Counted from the first letter of the stretch, positions 46,507-59,584 are shown. The stretch is DNA of 64,000 nt from Acholoe squamosa (GCA_949317995.1 OX439035.1:80725959-80789958); one strand, 5' to 3'. Program-made: numbers and translations. The notes: generated by a model from the sequence alone, not told the origin.

Positions 46507-49500
46507 GATCAGTCTATCTACCTGTCTGTCCTAAAGTGTCTATTTACCGTAAATGCACAGATGATCCATAGCAAGCACACGGTGGTATAAAACCTAATGA
46601 CCATAGATATATCATGGCGTTGGTGTAGGACTGTACCAGTGACTCCCTTTCACATCCAGCCCTCACTTACTCATTACTTGTAAAGGGTGAATTAATCTCT
46701 TTCCGTCGCCTTCGTCGTCTCATTTCTGTTCCATTCCCCCTAATTTGTTCATAACGAGGGGTCTTCAACAGAATTAGGAAGTGGCACAGACTCTGACTAT
46801 CATCACCGGATGAACGTGTCAAAGCAATGCTAGTTTTTATCATGATTTTCAGAACTAGAGCTTACAGGTGCTCTAAGTTCCACAAAGTCTATAAATATCG
46901 ACGTATGCATTGAAGCCCCATCTGCTAGTTTTCAGTTCACAGATATAAGCCAAAAGGTGCTACGTTATTTCTCCAAATAAATAAAGCATAGCTACAAAAG
47001 ACATGTTGATGAAGTCTATTGAGGACCTTAAATCGATTTAATCGCGAGTATCAATACCAAATAGAACAATTCCACATCCAATTGACATCTATATCAAAGC
47101 AGACATTATTGTTGCTGAAAATGCTTCAGAAGCAGCGGCAGGTCGACGCCACTTTCCATTCAATGAGAGTTGAGAGAGATCAAACCAATATTTAAGGTAT
47201 CTGCCTTTGGGTTCATTCCCCTATCACCATGACTACCACATTCACGGTATCGCCCCCCCCCCCACCTTCATTCAATGCGACAGCCTCATCTGCTATTTCT
47301 ACATTGGCTCATTGTGGCTTTTTACTGCCGTTTCCTTATTCAGGCTGGTTGTCAATACAACAGAGACCTCTTCTTATTCTACATCCGTTCCTGAAATCTG
47401 CCAATCAGATTGCTGCTGGGTGCTATCAACAGCACTGTTCTCTTTTAAGCAGGCACATCCGGAAGGGATCGGTGGTTGTGCTAAGAAAAAGACTGGAGTT
47501 TAGGACAATGGCTTCGTTGGGGACAAGTAATTTGTGATTGGATTGCTAGTATTTTCAACGGAATAGTTATCAATAGTGACAGACGAGGCGTCTGTGCTAG
47601 TAGACAGAACGCCTATAAGAATATTTGATAAAGAGTTTCAATAGAGTGCACACTATAGGTACTATATGCCGAGACTACATGCAACGTAGGCCTTTAAATA
47701 TGGGCTATAGTTTCCAGAAGTATATAATGATACCGTAATCTCCCGTGTATAAGGCGCACCTAGAGTTTTGGAAAATTCTCCAAAAAATGAAATATTCATA
47801 ACTTTGGTTCTACTGAATGAATTTTCAAAATTCAAAGACCTATGTGTAACTTGGGCCCCATGGACCCCCCTGGGCCCCCATATATCCTGTTATGGCTAAG
47901 GGGGTATGTAACATATTAAAAGAAAGGTCTTAGAGTTCCCCTTGTGAATGCAATGAGAACTAAAAAAAACAATGTATAAGACGCGCCTTATGTACACGGG
48001 AGATTACGGTAGTTGTGGTAAGAAATGCATATGAGAAATGACGTTCTGTTGGGATATCAAATATGATATCATTTATACGCATAGGAGTGAGTGAGTGAGT
48101 CATAGATGTTTAACGCCATTTCGACAGCTAAGGTCATATTCATTTCACAAAGGAATGTGTCAGTGCCCGCGCATATGTGCACCACACACATCCGAGGGGA
48201 TAGGAAAGAGGAGATTATAGACCCTTTTAAGTGGGCTAGGGAAGCCCATATACGCATAGGCATAATCTGTGTGAATGACGGCCACATTAATCTGGCTAGA
48301 GAAATTATACATAAGATCAGTTCTGGTAAAATGGACAGGAGCTGTGGTCTGGCAACAATGTGCTGGCTATTATGGGGCACACCATATTTACATAAAACAT
48401 TCATTTGTATGCGCAGCACCACGTACACCCCCTCCCCTGCGGAGGCAGAGAAAACCTTTCAGGATATTGTAAGGTAGATATGGAGACCAGTCCAAAGCTA
48501 AGCCCAAATAATTATCATTATGATAAAAGAAATATGGCAGCTAACAGGACTTATCAAATCAGGGATGAGATGAAGAGATATATGGTCCATAGTCTGGTCC
48601 TCCCAACCATCGCTTTCTGTCACAGTAAGACACGTCACCTGTCAGTAAGTGTGACACACCCAAGTTAAGAAGGAACTATTGATACTTGCTGTAAAATAAT
48701 TTTACACTAGTACAATATATCTTAGTTAATTAACATTGTGAACCTGCGTTATGAATTTTTAGATTGCTCAGAATTTCTTAAAGGAATTGTTTATGTCCAT
48801 ATGATATATTACCATAGAAGCTGAAGTATAGAGATAGTCTGGAGAACATTGACTGCAAGTTAAAGTGGGCATCTAACTTCAATGGCATCTAACAAGACTT
48901 GTCAAGTCAGAGATGAGATAAAGAGACTATAGCTTTTAGTCTGGTCACTTCCCATTAGTTGTAAATATAACCATCAGGATATTTATAGAGCTCCTTTTGT
49001 ACAAAGAGAATAAACACCAATCAGGTGTCCACAGGCGTCTGAAACAATTTGAGGAGTGCGATGAAGGATTATTGCTGTCTCCTGAATGTTTATAGACAAC
49101 ATGTCTGTGTCTTATTTATCTATTCTAACAGAATACTTTGATTGACTGCACCATTGCGTGCAGTCCTATCTGCAGGGATTGCATTATCTATGTAGTAATC
49201 AAAACAGAGCATTTGTCACGATTGGGCAAATTTATCGTCTATTGAAAGGGCACCTCTGGGCCCTGTTTCAATAGTTGGTTTGGATGGCACCATTTGCATT
49301 AGTGTTTCTTAAGTTGCTCTATCCAAAATAGCTCAGTTTGAGTTCTATCTGAGCCTGTGTTAGCCAAGGGCCTAGATCCAAATGAATAGAGCAAGAAGTG
49401 CCACTGTTTCTAAACATTTGGATAGAACTCAAACTGAGTCCCATCTGTTCTATTGGTGGAAGTAAATTTGTTGTTTTCTAACCAACTTTGCTGCCATCAT

Positions 49501-52500
49501 GGCCCTGATTGTGTACCTGAATGGCACCACCCATGTTTACTTATGCAAAGCTAATAGTGCAGACTCAGCAAAAACATGTTTCTGTTTCTAAACTTAAGTT
49601 TTGTTCTAATGCTCTATTGGCTAGAGCTGGATAGGACAACTTCAGAAACACTCATGCAATGGTGCCATCAAAATCCTTGAATTTCAGCTCATCTATCATC
49701 AAATGAGTCATCCAAGTTTTCATGTGTATTTCACTTATTAAAAGTTGTGCCGACCACCTATAAGGGTTGGCTCCATGTAAAACGCTAATGAGAACTCAAT
49801 GACGGTGGTTGCAGATGAAAGCACATCATTCTATGATGAACCATCATGAATATTAGAAAAAGCCATTTTTCTTCAAACTTCATCAGCGGAAGCTATTCAT
49901 CTAAATCGTGACATGGCCCATAGTATCTATCAGAAATGTATTACACCTGTCTTGCTAGGCACCGAGGCAAAGTGTCGACAGCATGTAAGAATCAATAGGA
50001 TGGAACTATTGCATGACACACGATGTTTTTGGTGTCGAGTGTTGGATCGAGACCTGGGGCTTATTTCAATATCCCTGACGACAGCACAGGCCTCGAATCG
50101 TAAGGAAACCCCATATGTACCGCATATAATGACCCCTGTAGTACTACGATTGTTCTACCAAATCCTATGTACATGATTACATAGAGACCAATCAGACGAC
50201 AGTATATCGCTTAAGATTGACAGCCAGATAGTCAGTGAATTATTAGATCGTCAGATGTAAATGAAATAAAGTATAGATACTGGGACCCAAAGTTGGTATA
50301 TCCCAGACTATACCAACCGAGGGCCCAATATCCATACAATAATACATTTATACCACGATTTACCCATCAATAATCAACAGAGAATCAATAAAATATAAGT
50401 AAAAATCAACCGAAAAAAGTTGAAACAACAACTCAAAATTTCATCTTTTCTCTCATCTCGATGTGCATCATTTCATCTTTATGTAACAAGTCCTATCAAT
50501 CAGGATGGGACTGTCATGTCTTTATATACACAAAATAACAAGTGAAACTGAGCCTACTTTTTTGGTTGCAATATTATCACCTCCTTTGCGTAGTGGAGCG
50601 ATCAATAAACACGTTTGAAAAAAGAGTGTACCACAAATAGTTCTATGAATGTCGAAATTATGGTGATTTTTGATTGCCCTATATGCTCAGGGCTTTCACA
50701 ATTCAACCCGACATCATGCTTGACAAAGAGTACCAAATAAATTGATGAGTTATCAAAGGAACCAGGTAGTGAGATAGATAACACCTATTCTGTGGTAATC
50801 TAGATATATACATGTATGCACACTATTGCACCTCAATTTGTGTGGCAGACACAGGGCTCTATCTCAGAGTTTGCAAAAGAAAGAAATGGGAAGCATTTAT
50901 CATGAATCCTAAATGATGATACTCTAGGTGTGTAAATCCTATCTAGGCTATAGACCTACATTTTAAATAGAAGTGTATTTCAAAATATTAGCATACATTG
51001 TCAAAACCAAATCCTACCATTATATCTAGCATATGAGGTACGCCTGTGGATATGCCCTGCCTGTAAGCCTTATCCTAAGTTTAGGACAATGCTATAAGCC
51101 AAAGTAGGCCACTTAGATGGTCTATAAGCCAGCAGTCAAAATGAGGTAAACCGAGAGAAGTTGGTCACTTTGACTAAGAGCTAGTCATATTTGACTAAGA
51201 AAGACTTGGACACTAAGGCACATGCTTTTGGCTAACTATTGTTAGAAAGTTATCTTTTTTGACTAACATCTGACTATTATTTTGAAGATTATTTTTTTCA
51301 GTGTATAAAGTGAGCTTCTTTTCTCGAAACCTGACGTAGTTGACTTAGAGGCAATAGTCCCTTATATTTCAGTGGGGTCTTATGGTGCCCAAAAGGTCCG
51401 TGGATAATGATTTTTGTTGTTTTGATGGGTTGTTGTTTTTTTAAAATAAGAAACGCAGGTGACGTATCCTTTTGACACGGAGTGCAGCAGGGGCCTGGAA
51501 TAGATGGACTCGAGCTACTCATCTATAGAAAGTAAGCCCCTAAAACTAAGACGAGTCCTGTGTTAACGCAGCATTATGGGTCACAATGCAGCTGACTCCA
51601 TGTTGCTATAAATGCGTAGACACTACCTGTATCTGAAATAGACACTGTATATATCTGTCCTGTTAGACAAAGTGTGATCTAAGGGAGTGATCATTTTTTA
51701 ACAACAGGGGGGGCTGGTGGGTTTGCGCGTGGACATGCGAAAAAAATTTCGACCCCCCTTCTCGAGGGGGTAAAATTTTTTCAACCCCCCCCCCATAAGG
51801 GACAAAAATTGTGCGCGAACATCCCCTTTTAGCCTATAGTAACACATGGGGTTTTCCACTGAAAACAGGTGAAATTATTTTGACCCCCCCCCATCAGAGG
51901 TATTGAAAATATTCTGACCTCCCCTGGTCAAGGGGTCGAAAGAATTCTGACCCCCCCCTCAAACCCACCAGCCCCCCCCCCTCCCCTGTTGTTAAAAAAT
52001 GATCACTCCCTAATGTGGGCCGCCTGTGAGGCTGTGCATATATAGACTAGACCGTTACACGATATGCTCGTTACCGGCTCCTTCCGAGTAACACGACGCT
52101 TTAGGGCTCGCTGAGCACTGCATGGAGCTTCCCTCCTTTGCAGACCATTGCAAGGCCTCTCCAGCTGCGTTGTCTTCCATCCCCAGAACCACATTGGTGT
52201 TTTTTTTAGCCGCAGGTGCTGGTACTTCTAGTATTAGAGACAAGTAAGGTGATAAATGAGGAAGGAGGCTTCTGTTGTTGCCTGGGCACATTGTCGACCA
52301 ACAGGCAGCCTGGGAGAGCCTAGGGTTAAGGGCTGTATTTTTCCCCTTGGTGGGTAGTTTGGATGGTGGAAGTGCTTGAAGAGTGCTAAGTGGATGAAAA
52401 GGTCACCCAATGTCTGGACGGGGATAGGTTAATGCTTAATTTGGTAGATGGATGACTTTGGGTGTGGGCGGTCTGATGGAAAAGAGGGACGAAGAATGTT

Positions 52501-54539
52501 CCAGACCAACAGAGAGCGCCAAGAAAGTGAAAGAAATGTGTGCTCTCAGACAATGCAAAGTAAGAAATATTTCAGGGTGAGGCAGGGATGAATCTTCGGA
52601 AGAAATATGTGCTCAACTGACAAATATGTCAGAACTAACGCACTCAAAACGACTTTAGGTCGTCAGTAACGAACTAGAGTCGTCCTTAAAAGCCATATCA
52701 TCCCGTGTAGGAGTTACATATATCCTAGCATTGTCTTTTAAAATTTCCACATATCATTATATATGTGGCATGTACTGGGAATAGGAACCCTAGTGTACCC
52801 TGCACTAAGGGCCCTTTTCGCAGATCCTGCCACATACTTTTTCTTTTTATTATATCCCATCCCCTCTTATGGCACACATACAGCCTAGTAGTAACACCAA
52901 TGTGGTCAGTATGGCAACTTAGGATAGTCATGCAGGTCCGACAAAGCCTAAACTCGTCATACATGACGACCTTCCAATGGCGGTGGGTTTTCAGTGCGGT
53001 AGGAGAGTTGAACGAGCTTTTGATTATGTCAACTGATCATTATGACCGTGTTAGCAATGTGGGTCTTTACCAGTATGACCCAGTAGACATTTCCTCCCTC
53101 TCAAAAGATATCAAGTTCAATTTCAGTATATCTAACATTCGAACTTTCTGGTGGTTTTGCAGGCTTTGGGGTGAGTCAATTGTATAGATGCAAAATGTAC
53201 AGCTATTGCCAGGGAATCTGGGAGTGAAAACCATAAAACCAACAGCTTATTTCAATTACTAGTTCATAGGACATGGTTCCTTTCCTCATAGTCAATAAGA
53301 CTTTGCATATAATTCGATACCTAGGAAGGACAGTACTGAAGCTTAATTTTACTGTATATAGCCTAACCCAAGACGCGGTCTGCCAGTTACATTGGTCGCA
53401 GTGAATTCCTAGTCATAAGATTTCTTATCCCATACTGAAGTACTGGTTCTTTCAAGTCTGTGATCACAGGAGCCTTATATTTACAGACCTGATAAGGTCC
53501 TTGGAGAAAACAATGCATAAGAGATAATAAGCATAATGAAGTCAGTGCACTTGGAATGACAGAGAATAATTTCCAGAGATGATTATAGCAATAACTGCTC
53601 TATGTTAGACATGGGACAATAAGGACTGGTGGGAAAGAAGTTGATACCTCTTGCCCCTCTCTAATCCCCTCAACGTCCTCTTCTCCTCACAAAACCATGA
53701 TCACCATGGATTATCATATCCTCCACAAGATGCGAGCTAAGGTTTATGCAGCTCAACAGGTAGCGTGTTTCACATTCATGGATAGAACTGACAGAATTGA
53801 GTTTTCTTTCTGAGCTATTGGCATGATATTTCTTGTTGATAGCCTTCATGGCGTCCCATAAAGAATTGAGTGAAAAAAGAAATAAGGATGAAATAAGAAG
53901 TAGAATTTTGATTTCTCATAAAAAGGCTCACTTCTTCCAATTTGGATGGGTATCATAGATTACTTCATGATTGAAATAACCTATGTTGGGAGAGCCTCCT
54001 TACACAGGGATAAGGCCTTATTTCATCTATTTCATGCTATTTCAAATTGAAATAACCGTTTACGTAACAGCACAATGATGAAATAAATCTATTTCATAAT
54101 GAAGTAAAGTTTATGGAACCCTACCCTGGTGTGTAGGTGTATATGTGTCGGTGCATGAGGTAATACATGCTGCAATATTAAACCAGCCAGTTTATTATGT
54201 ATTCAGAATTATAAGCGAAGATAGACCTGTTAGAGAATGGGATATAAGAAGATTACAGTTCCTTCTATCAATATTTCAGCAGACCGGTATCAACTTTCTG
54301 ACAAAGGCAGCTTTGCCAGATGTTTTTTCCATAAGCCAGGTGCACACAATGAGGACGCCTTCACAAAATCGAAAAGGCTTTGCATATATGATGTTAATCC
54401 TCTGCCATGCATTTATAGATAATATCTGTTTATACATGTATTTCTATATTCTGAATCTAAAGGACCTACCTGCAAAACCTTTCCGTGCCCACGCCATCAC
54501 AGCAAACATTGACAGTTGCAGAAAAGCAAACACGGACAT
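39064..54539 (-). CDS. Ly6/three-finger protein, quiver/sleepless-like, three exons
   Basis: Minus-strand exons 54470-54539, 43039-43209 and 39064-39332 join in phase 1 and 1 to 510 bp (169 aa). Residues 1-23 are a signal peptide ([17 protein letters not shown]). The mature part has ten cysteines (29, 32, 42, 57, 73, 92, 101, 114, 118, 123) ending in the Ly6 hallmark CN, with [32 protein letters not shown] and NGCN, as in the quiver/sleepless branch. N36 is a glycosylation sequon. A hydrophobic stretch ([16 protein letters not shown], 136-151) suggests a GPI signal or membrane anchor, but 18 mostly polar residues follow it, which is unusual for GPI. In flies, sleepless modulates Shaker channels and nicotinic receptors; that role is not shown here. 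Intron 1 is 11.3 kb. Confidence 0.88.
39656..39808. repeat. (TA)n / (GATA)n compound microsatellite
   Basis: TA repeats followed by about 20 GATA units in intron 2 of the Ly6 gene. Confidence 0.95.
39809..43038 (-). other. Ly6 intron 2 remainder
   Basis: Non-coding. Apart from the weak MITE relative near 40785, nothing is recognised. Confidence 0.45.
43039..43209 (-). CDS. Ly6 gene exon 2 (fingers 1 and 2)
   Basis: Acceptor CTTGTCTTCCAG, donor T|GTAAGT. Encodes [18 protein letters not shown] through FCIKMKGIQ, cysteines 1-5. Confidence 0.9.
43995..44990. repeat. Three direct copies of a ~30-bp unit
   Basis: GATACATCAAACCTGTCCAA followed by TATGGGTT occurs at about 43998, 44038 and 44961. 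Between the last two lie about 890 bases rich in AAGTCACAA / TTGTGACTT repeats. Confidence 0.6.
45323..45758 (-). pseudogene. Possible PIF/Harbinger transposase remnant
   Basis: A GC-richer patch whose minus strand reads [18 protein letters not shown], reminiscent of the first catalytic Asp region (IGAIDGxH) of Harbinger transposases. The rest is not recognisable and is spread over frames. Chance similarity is quite possible. Confidence 0.22.
46149..46515. repeat. Long (TC)n / (TCTG)n microsatellite tract
   Basis: About 370 bases of pyrimidine repeats with TCTG and TCTA variants. It produces spurious Ser/Leu-rich ORFs. Confidence 0.95.
47733..48009. mobile_element. Tc1/mariner-type MITE (TA flanks)
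   Basis: TIRs CCGTAATCTCCCGTGTATAA then GGCGC (the right end has two extra bases), flanked by TA on each side. 277 bp, no ORF. In intron 1 of the Ly6 gene. Confidence 0.82.
48085..48248 (-). repeat. SINE-like interspersed repeat, copy B
   Basis: Reverse-oriented partner of 24826 in intron 1 of the Ly6 gene, beginning (on the plus strand) GAGTGAGTGAGTGAGT and reading through the same conserved blocks. Confidence 0.75.
49283..49669. mobile_element. MITE with GATGGCACCATTTGCAT ends
   Basis: About 45-bp imperfect TIRs (GATGGCACCATTTGCATTAG / GATGGCACCATTGCATGAG, then TGTTTCT.AAGTTG.CCTATCCA). The interior also has AGTTTGAGTTCTATC in inverted copy. Target duplication unclear. Confidence 0.72.
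51683..52010. mobile_element. PIF/Harbinger-type MITE, 328 bp, inverted
   Basis: Full-length copy in opposite orientation to 19331 and of identical length, flanked by TAA (51680-51682, 52011-52013). In intron 1 of the Ly6 gene. Confidence 0.88.
52011..54469 (-). other. Ly6 intron 1, 5' part
   Basis: Contains a segment (about 52765-52860) resembling 7710-7790 (GTACTGGGAA..., TTTCGCAGAT..TG.CACATA), an unnamed dispersed repeat, and TATTTCAT repeats near 54020-54100. Confidence 0.4.
54470..54539 (-). CDS. Ly6 gene exon 1 (signal peptide)
   Basis: Starts [20 protein letters not shown] and ends GCAG|GTAGGT, phase 1, matching exon 2. The -3 base of the ATG is A. Confidence 0.8.
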
Positions 54540-57500
54540 CTTGAAAAGCCACTGGTTCTGAAAGTGTAGAAAATGAATAGCATTTGGTTTTATCTTCCTT
54601 TGTGAAAATTATCAATTAATAACCTCACTGGTGATGAATGCAACAATTATAAAATAAAGGTAATGGCGTGTTATATTTCACAGAGAACTATTACAAAACA
54701 TGTTTTCCTTTTGGTGCTAATAATAAGAAGCTCTTGTCCCCATTTGATCGCCTCCTGCCATTTCAATGTCAAATAACAAAAGCGTGATGGCATCCTAAAT
54801 TATATAAATATTTAGTGTGTTTTCCATTCCACGTGACAGTTATGGAGCGATGGGGATTTACTCTAGCCTTACGGGATTCTTATATTTTCCGCCTACACAG
54901 TTCTAACTACATCTATAAAAAGAAACACATTGCCTGAAGTTATTTGGAAAATAGACATATGCCTGTATTGCCCTTCAGCTAGCAGAAAAATGATGAAGAC
55001 TAAATAAATTCTCATAGATCCCATAGCCCCTAGGAAGCCATCTTGATAACTGGCCAGAATATAAAGAAAAATGCCTAAATGGATAATTCAGCCGCTGACA
55101 GTCCATATATATAAATGGACATCTATAGTATTTTATATGTAGCTTACTGATACAGGTCTCATTGATTCATAAAGAGAACGGAGCATTAGCCTTAAGGGAG
55201 ACCTGAATGTAGAGTAAAACGTTATGTAAGTTCACTATTCCTTGTTAGCGTGATCCTTAGTGGGCTGACCCCTGCTTGGGCTGGCACCTTGAAAGATAAG
55301 GGCTGATAACAGCCAGCATGATGGGTACCAGGTATTATGTAATGCACCCTAAAAAGTCTGCACTGAATGAAAGGAATTTTCTCATTGGTCAACAATGTAG
55401 CCCACTAGTTCGGAATAGTCCGCTTGCAATGGCTGTGGTAGATGGTCCCCCGACCCCAATCAGCAATAGATCATTGGGCCATGCTTGTCCATGTTTGGCC
55501 CAATATAGGCCGACATTGGCCCATTGTAAGCCGCAGTGGCCCAATGTGTCCTTGCTACCTGGGTATACTGTAAATAATAGTCTTATTTTTACCTGTTCTT
55601 ACTTTTACTTATGAATGTGTTGCATGTATGGTCAATGTTAATGACCCCAGACAAAGTGAAATATAGAATAGATTTCAAAGGGATTTCAAATTTCAGTCTG
55701 ATTACTAGGCATTCAGTAGTCATACTCTCTTGACCGTGGACAGAGAAAGTCAGGTCAATTTTTGTTGAAAGCTATTTTGAGCAAGCAGTTGTGAACACGG
55801 ATTCAACTAGATTATACTAGACAATAGGCCCCAGGTATGACATACGAGAACTGAAGACGAGCACATGGAGCCAAGAATTGTCGTGTCGGCTGGAGGGTAT
55901 GAGCATGTTAATAGCTGTAACATGAGTGATATCATTCTATAGATAATTTAATAAATACATCGCCCTCTTATTACCGCAGGCAGGACATATAGCAGAACAT
56001 GTGATACCGTAATCCTATGTTGATGCACCCAGAGATCTTCGAGACTAGGAGCTGCTCATCGCGCTAAAGGAGCAGCTCAGGGTTGATCCACCCCCACACA
56101 TAAAGCTCTATGCATCGAGCTGCTCCTCCTGCTCTGTCCCTTACGCCCGGAGGAGCAATTAGCACCTCCGTGTTTTACATGACATGTGAGTGTCTAGTAG
56201 AGACGGCTCTACACTAAGGTACAGACATATGTCATTTTCTGTTAACATAATCATATATCAGGCGGTGGTGTGTCGTTTTACAATGGAGCCGCCAAAACGC
56301 CAGTCATGCCATGACAATTGCAAGATATAGCAAGACAGACATGTCGATTGCTCATAATCAATTCTATTAGTTATAAAATATGCATCGTCTCTGTGATAAA
56401 TTAATGGCCTTCTATAGTGAGAACATCCTACAATTTGATAACAGCCTTAATGGATGTAGTGTTAAGCCAAGGCCTGATATGGCTCCGACTGTGAGATCAA
56501 CTTTATCATAACTTTGATTAAATGGGACGATGATGTTTCTTGAAGAAAAATGGTAAAGTAATCAATACCAGCTCTCATTATGGAATTCATAATGAAGAAC
56601 ACAAAGGAAGAATTGATTTCCCAGCTACAAACAGAATATAACAAACAGAATATAACATATTCTTTGTATAAGGGAAATGGCTTCCGTCAAAGTCAATTCT
56701 CAGCGACACCCATGAGCATGATATGGACCTTAATGTAGGCCAGATCGATTTTTCCTCTAGAATTCACCCTGGATACTTTCCGAAAGCACAATAGGATCTC
56801 CCTAGACTACGATATCAGCCATGGTCTTTTTTAAAGGACGTTCTTGGAAATAGCCTTACGGGATCTGACCCCCTTCTGCGGATTGCCTGAGAAGCAGCTC
56901 TAAATGACTCAATATGCTTTAAGGTGTGGGTCTTTGTAGTGATACCCTGGCCCCCCGGCATCATAGCGTTGTGAAACAGATGGGGATCCTGCAGACTAGC
57001 TTCCCACGCCTGCATGAGCTCACCTTTCAGTGCACACCTTCTAACGCCCACACACCCATCTTTCACATGTATACACGCCTACCTCATCACTTCAACTCCC
57101 TTTATGTCCTCTTCCTCCCCTAAATCCCATTTACAGCTAATCTCACTTCTTTATGTCCCCATCTTGCTAATTAAATCAGCTGCTGACTCTACTTTGCACT
57201 TGCTTCGTTTGATATCATGTTAACGATGTGCTTTCAGTGCTTCCTACCCACGTCTATATAGCCCGTGAAATCTCTTACTTACGATCGAGGTATTTTTTCC
57301 TAAAATGCTCCTCATGTAGTGACCTTGGGATGTAAAATGTGCGGAAACTATGGCCCTTCATCAGGTGTCCTTTAAGAGATCTGCATGTGTAGTCTGAATC
57401 CTTATACATTTCACTACTACAAAATAGTGTTACAACTGTCTTCTAAAACATACCTCCTACGACTTTAGGAGGTGTGTTTGTTTTCTCACAGCCCTCCCTG

Positions 57501-58075
57501 CAAAGGTTGTTCGTATATTTAAACAGGACAATGTTCTTCGATCCAGGTAGGAGGGCCAAGACAAGTTAGTGAAGGGTAGCGCCCAGGCTGGATCACTAGA
57601 TTGCTTTGGGTTGACATGTCTTAACTCTTACTAGACACTAGTGTGGGGTAGGACTGTGGATATTTGTTCATGTGGATGGCATTGATCTGCGAAACCGTTT
57701 GCACAAGTGTTGATTCGTGTCATGATTCCGAGTCTGCCGATCAAACAACTGCCCCCTCCCCATGCCCCCATCCAGCGAACCACTCCTCCCACCCAAGCCA
57801 CTCCATTTGTGGACTGCATGGACGACAACGGTCATATTCCCAGTAGGTCTATGCAAATGAGCAAGATGACCTTTCCCATGCCTAACTAGAGGCAGCAGAC
57901 AGAATCATGTCGATTTATTCTTAATTTGGACTTCTGCCGGCTCGATGGAGATGGAAATAACTTGTTTGTTACTCTTCTCAAAATAAGGATTGCAGCCGAC
58001 CATTGAACTGCTTCTAGGGTACATTTATCTCTTACCTAAGTATTAAACTATTAAAATCACTGACAATCCCTCATA
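54540..58075. other. Upstream of the Ly6 gene, no gene seen
   Basis: Presumed promoter side of the Ly6 gene. Repeated GAGCTGCTC / GAGCAGCTC motifs form a small hairpin near 56050-56085. Short ORFs at 57631-57889 overlap on both strands and are not credible. Confidence 0.4.
55460..55555. repeat. Short TTGGCCCAAT-type tandem repeat
   Basis: Four to five spaced copies of TTGGCCCAAT or its inverse with about 20-25 bp periodicity. Confidence 0.5.
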
Positions 58076-58611
58076 AGGCCAAATCCCACAACGTGAAAAT
58101 GGTTGGGAAATCGTTGTGAAATAGGATATGTGGGTGCTTAGCCGATATTGGGGTGGTAATATCGTCTAGGGAAGACCTATAAAGGCTAAGAATCCCTGTC
58201 AAAGTGCTGGTATTTAGGGAGTATAGTACATCAAAAGTTTTTGATATTTTCTTCACAAAGGGCTTAAAAACCTCTGTGATAGACTCAAAATCTCTGTGAT
58301 TTAGAGGAAAACAACAGTTTCTGGGAAATCAGAAGAGGTGTGGTCTTTGATAAATCAGGAGCCAAGTTCCACATACTACAGTCATAATGGTGTTCTGCTT
58401 GTGATTTATGCAAGCTACATTTGTTTATGCTATGCAGTAGACCATTGCAAACCACAGAAAATAGTCAGCGACAACTGTGATTTAAATATCAAATACTCTA
58501 TCTCTGTGAATCATTCTAGCAACTCATCTGTGCAGTAATGAAAATCACAGAGATTCCCCCCCCAGCAAATTGTCGTGATTCCTCGTCAACCTGTGTGAAG
58601 TGGCTCACACA

Positions 58612-59225
58612 TGTCGCTAGATGGAATACGATGTCGCTATAGCACAAGATCACCAGGAATAACAATGGTGGTGATCACATGGCCTCACCTCACATGGCGA
58701 GGATGGTGATCACTCAGACTCACCAGGGATGGCGACGCAGGTGATCACTCACCTCGCTAGATGAAACACGCACCTCGTCATAGTGCATGTTCACCAGGGA
58801 TGGCGAGGATCGTGATCACTCATCCTCACCAGGGATGACGACATGAGTGATCACTCATCCTCACCAGGGATGGCGACATGAGTGATCACTCACTTCGCTA
58901 GATGAGACGCACACCACATCATAACGCACATTCACCACAGATGGCAAGGATCGTGATCACTCACACTCACGGGGGATGGTCACTCAGGTGATCATTCATC
59001 TCGCTAGATGAAACGCACACATCCATAATGCACGTTCACCACGGTTGGCGAGGATCGTGATGACTCACACTCACCAGGGATGGCAAGGCGGTTGATCACT
59101 CACCTCGCTAGATGAAATGCGCACCACGTCATAGCACAGATTCACCATGGATGGCGAGAGTGGTGATCACTCAGACTCACCAGTGATGGCGATGCTGGTG
59201 ATCACTCATCTTGTTAGATGAAAAG
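58612..59225. repeat. Minisatellite A, ~105-bp unit
   Basis: Units with GTGATCACTCACCTCGCTAG, ATGAAACGCAC and TTCACCAGGGATGGCGAGG. Starts near 58741, 58879, 58988, 59091 and 59200; the first unit is longer. Confidence 0.8.
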
Positions 59226-59584
59226 CTCATGATCATCGACATTGGTAATCATGCAGCCTCACATCTGCCAGATCAATGTATGTTTTGCCAGAGAAGGTAT
59301 TGCCATATGCATCTTTCCTCTAACCACGGACAAGGTGTTCATGTAGATACTTCCTTATGTATTTTTCCTGTAACCAGAGAAAAGGTGTTTATGGATAGTT
59401 GCTTTTATTTTAGAGATACCTCTATCTAAATTCAATTGATATTTTCTCTATATAATCTTGTTTGATTCAACCCTGAAGTATTACATGGAAATCAGTGTGC
59501 AACAAAGCACATTTGATAAGTATGGGACTTATACTTCATGCCCACACTTCCTAGATAGGCTACATGTTGAACAGTGGTGCTGTC

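Noticed and set aside
46147-46590. 147-codon plus-strand ORF of Ser/Leu repeats
   Set aside because: Translation of a (TC)n microsatellite; same for the 18062-18250 and 39590-39874 ORFs.
48069-48477. ORFs on both strands at the SINE-like copy
   Set aside because: The same peptide ([12 protein letters not shown]...) appears at 24883 only because both are copies of one repeat.
52765-53187. 140-codon plus-strand ORF
   Set aside because: Its first part is a dispersed repeat also seen near 7710; the rest has no domain signal or splice context.
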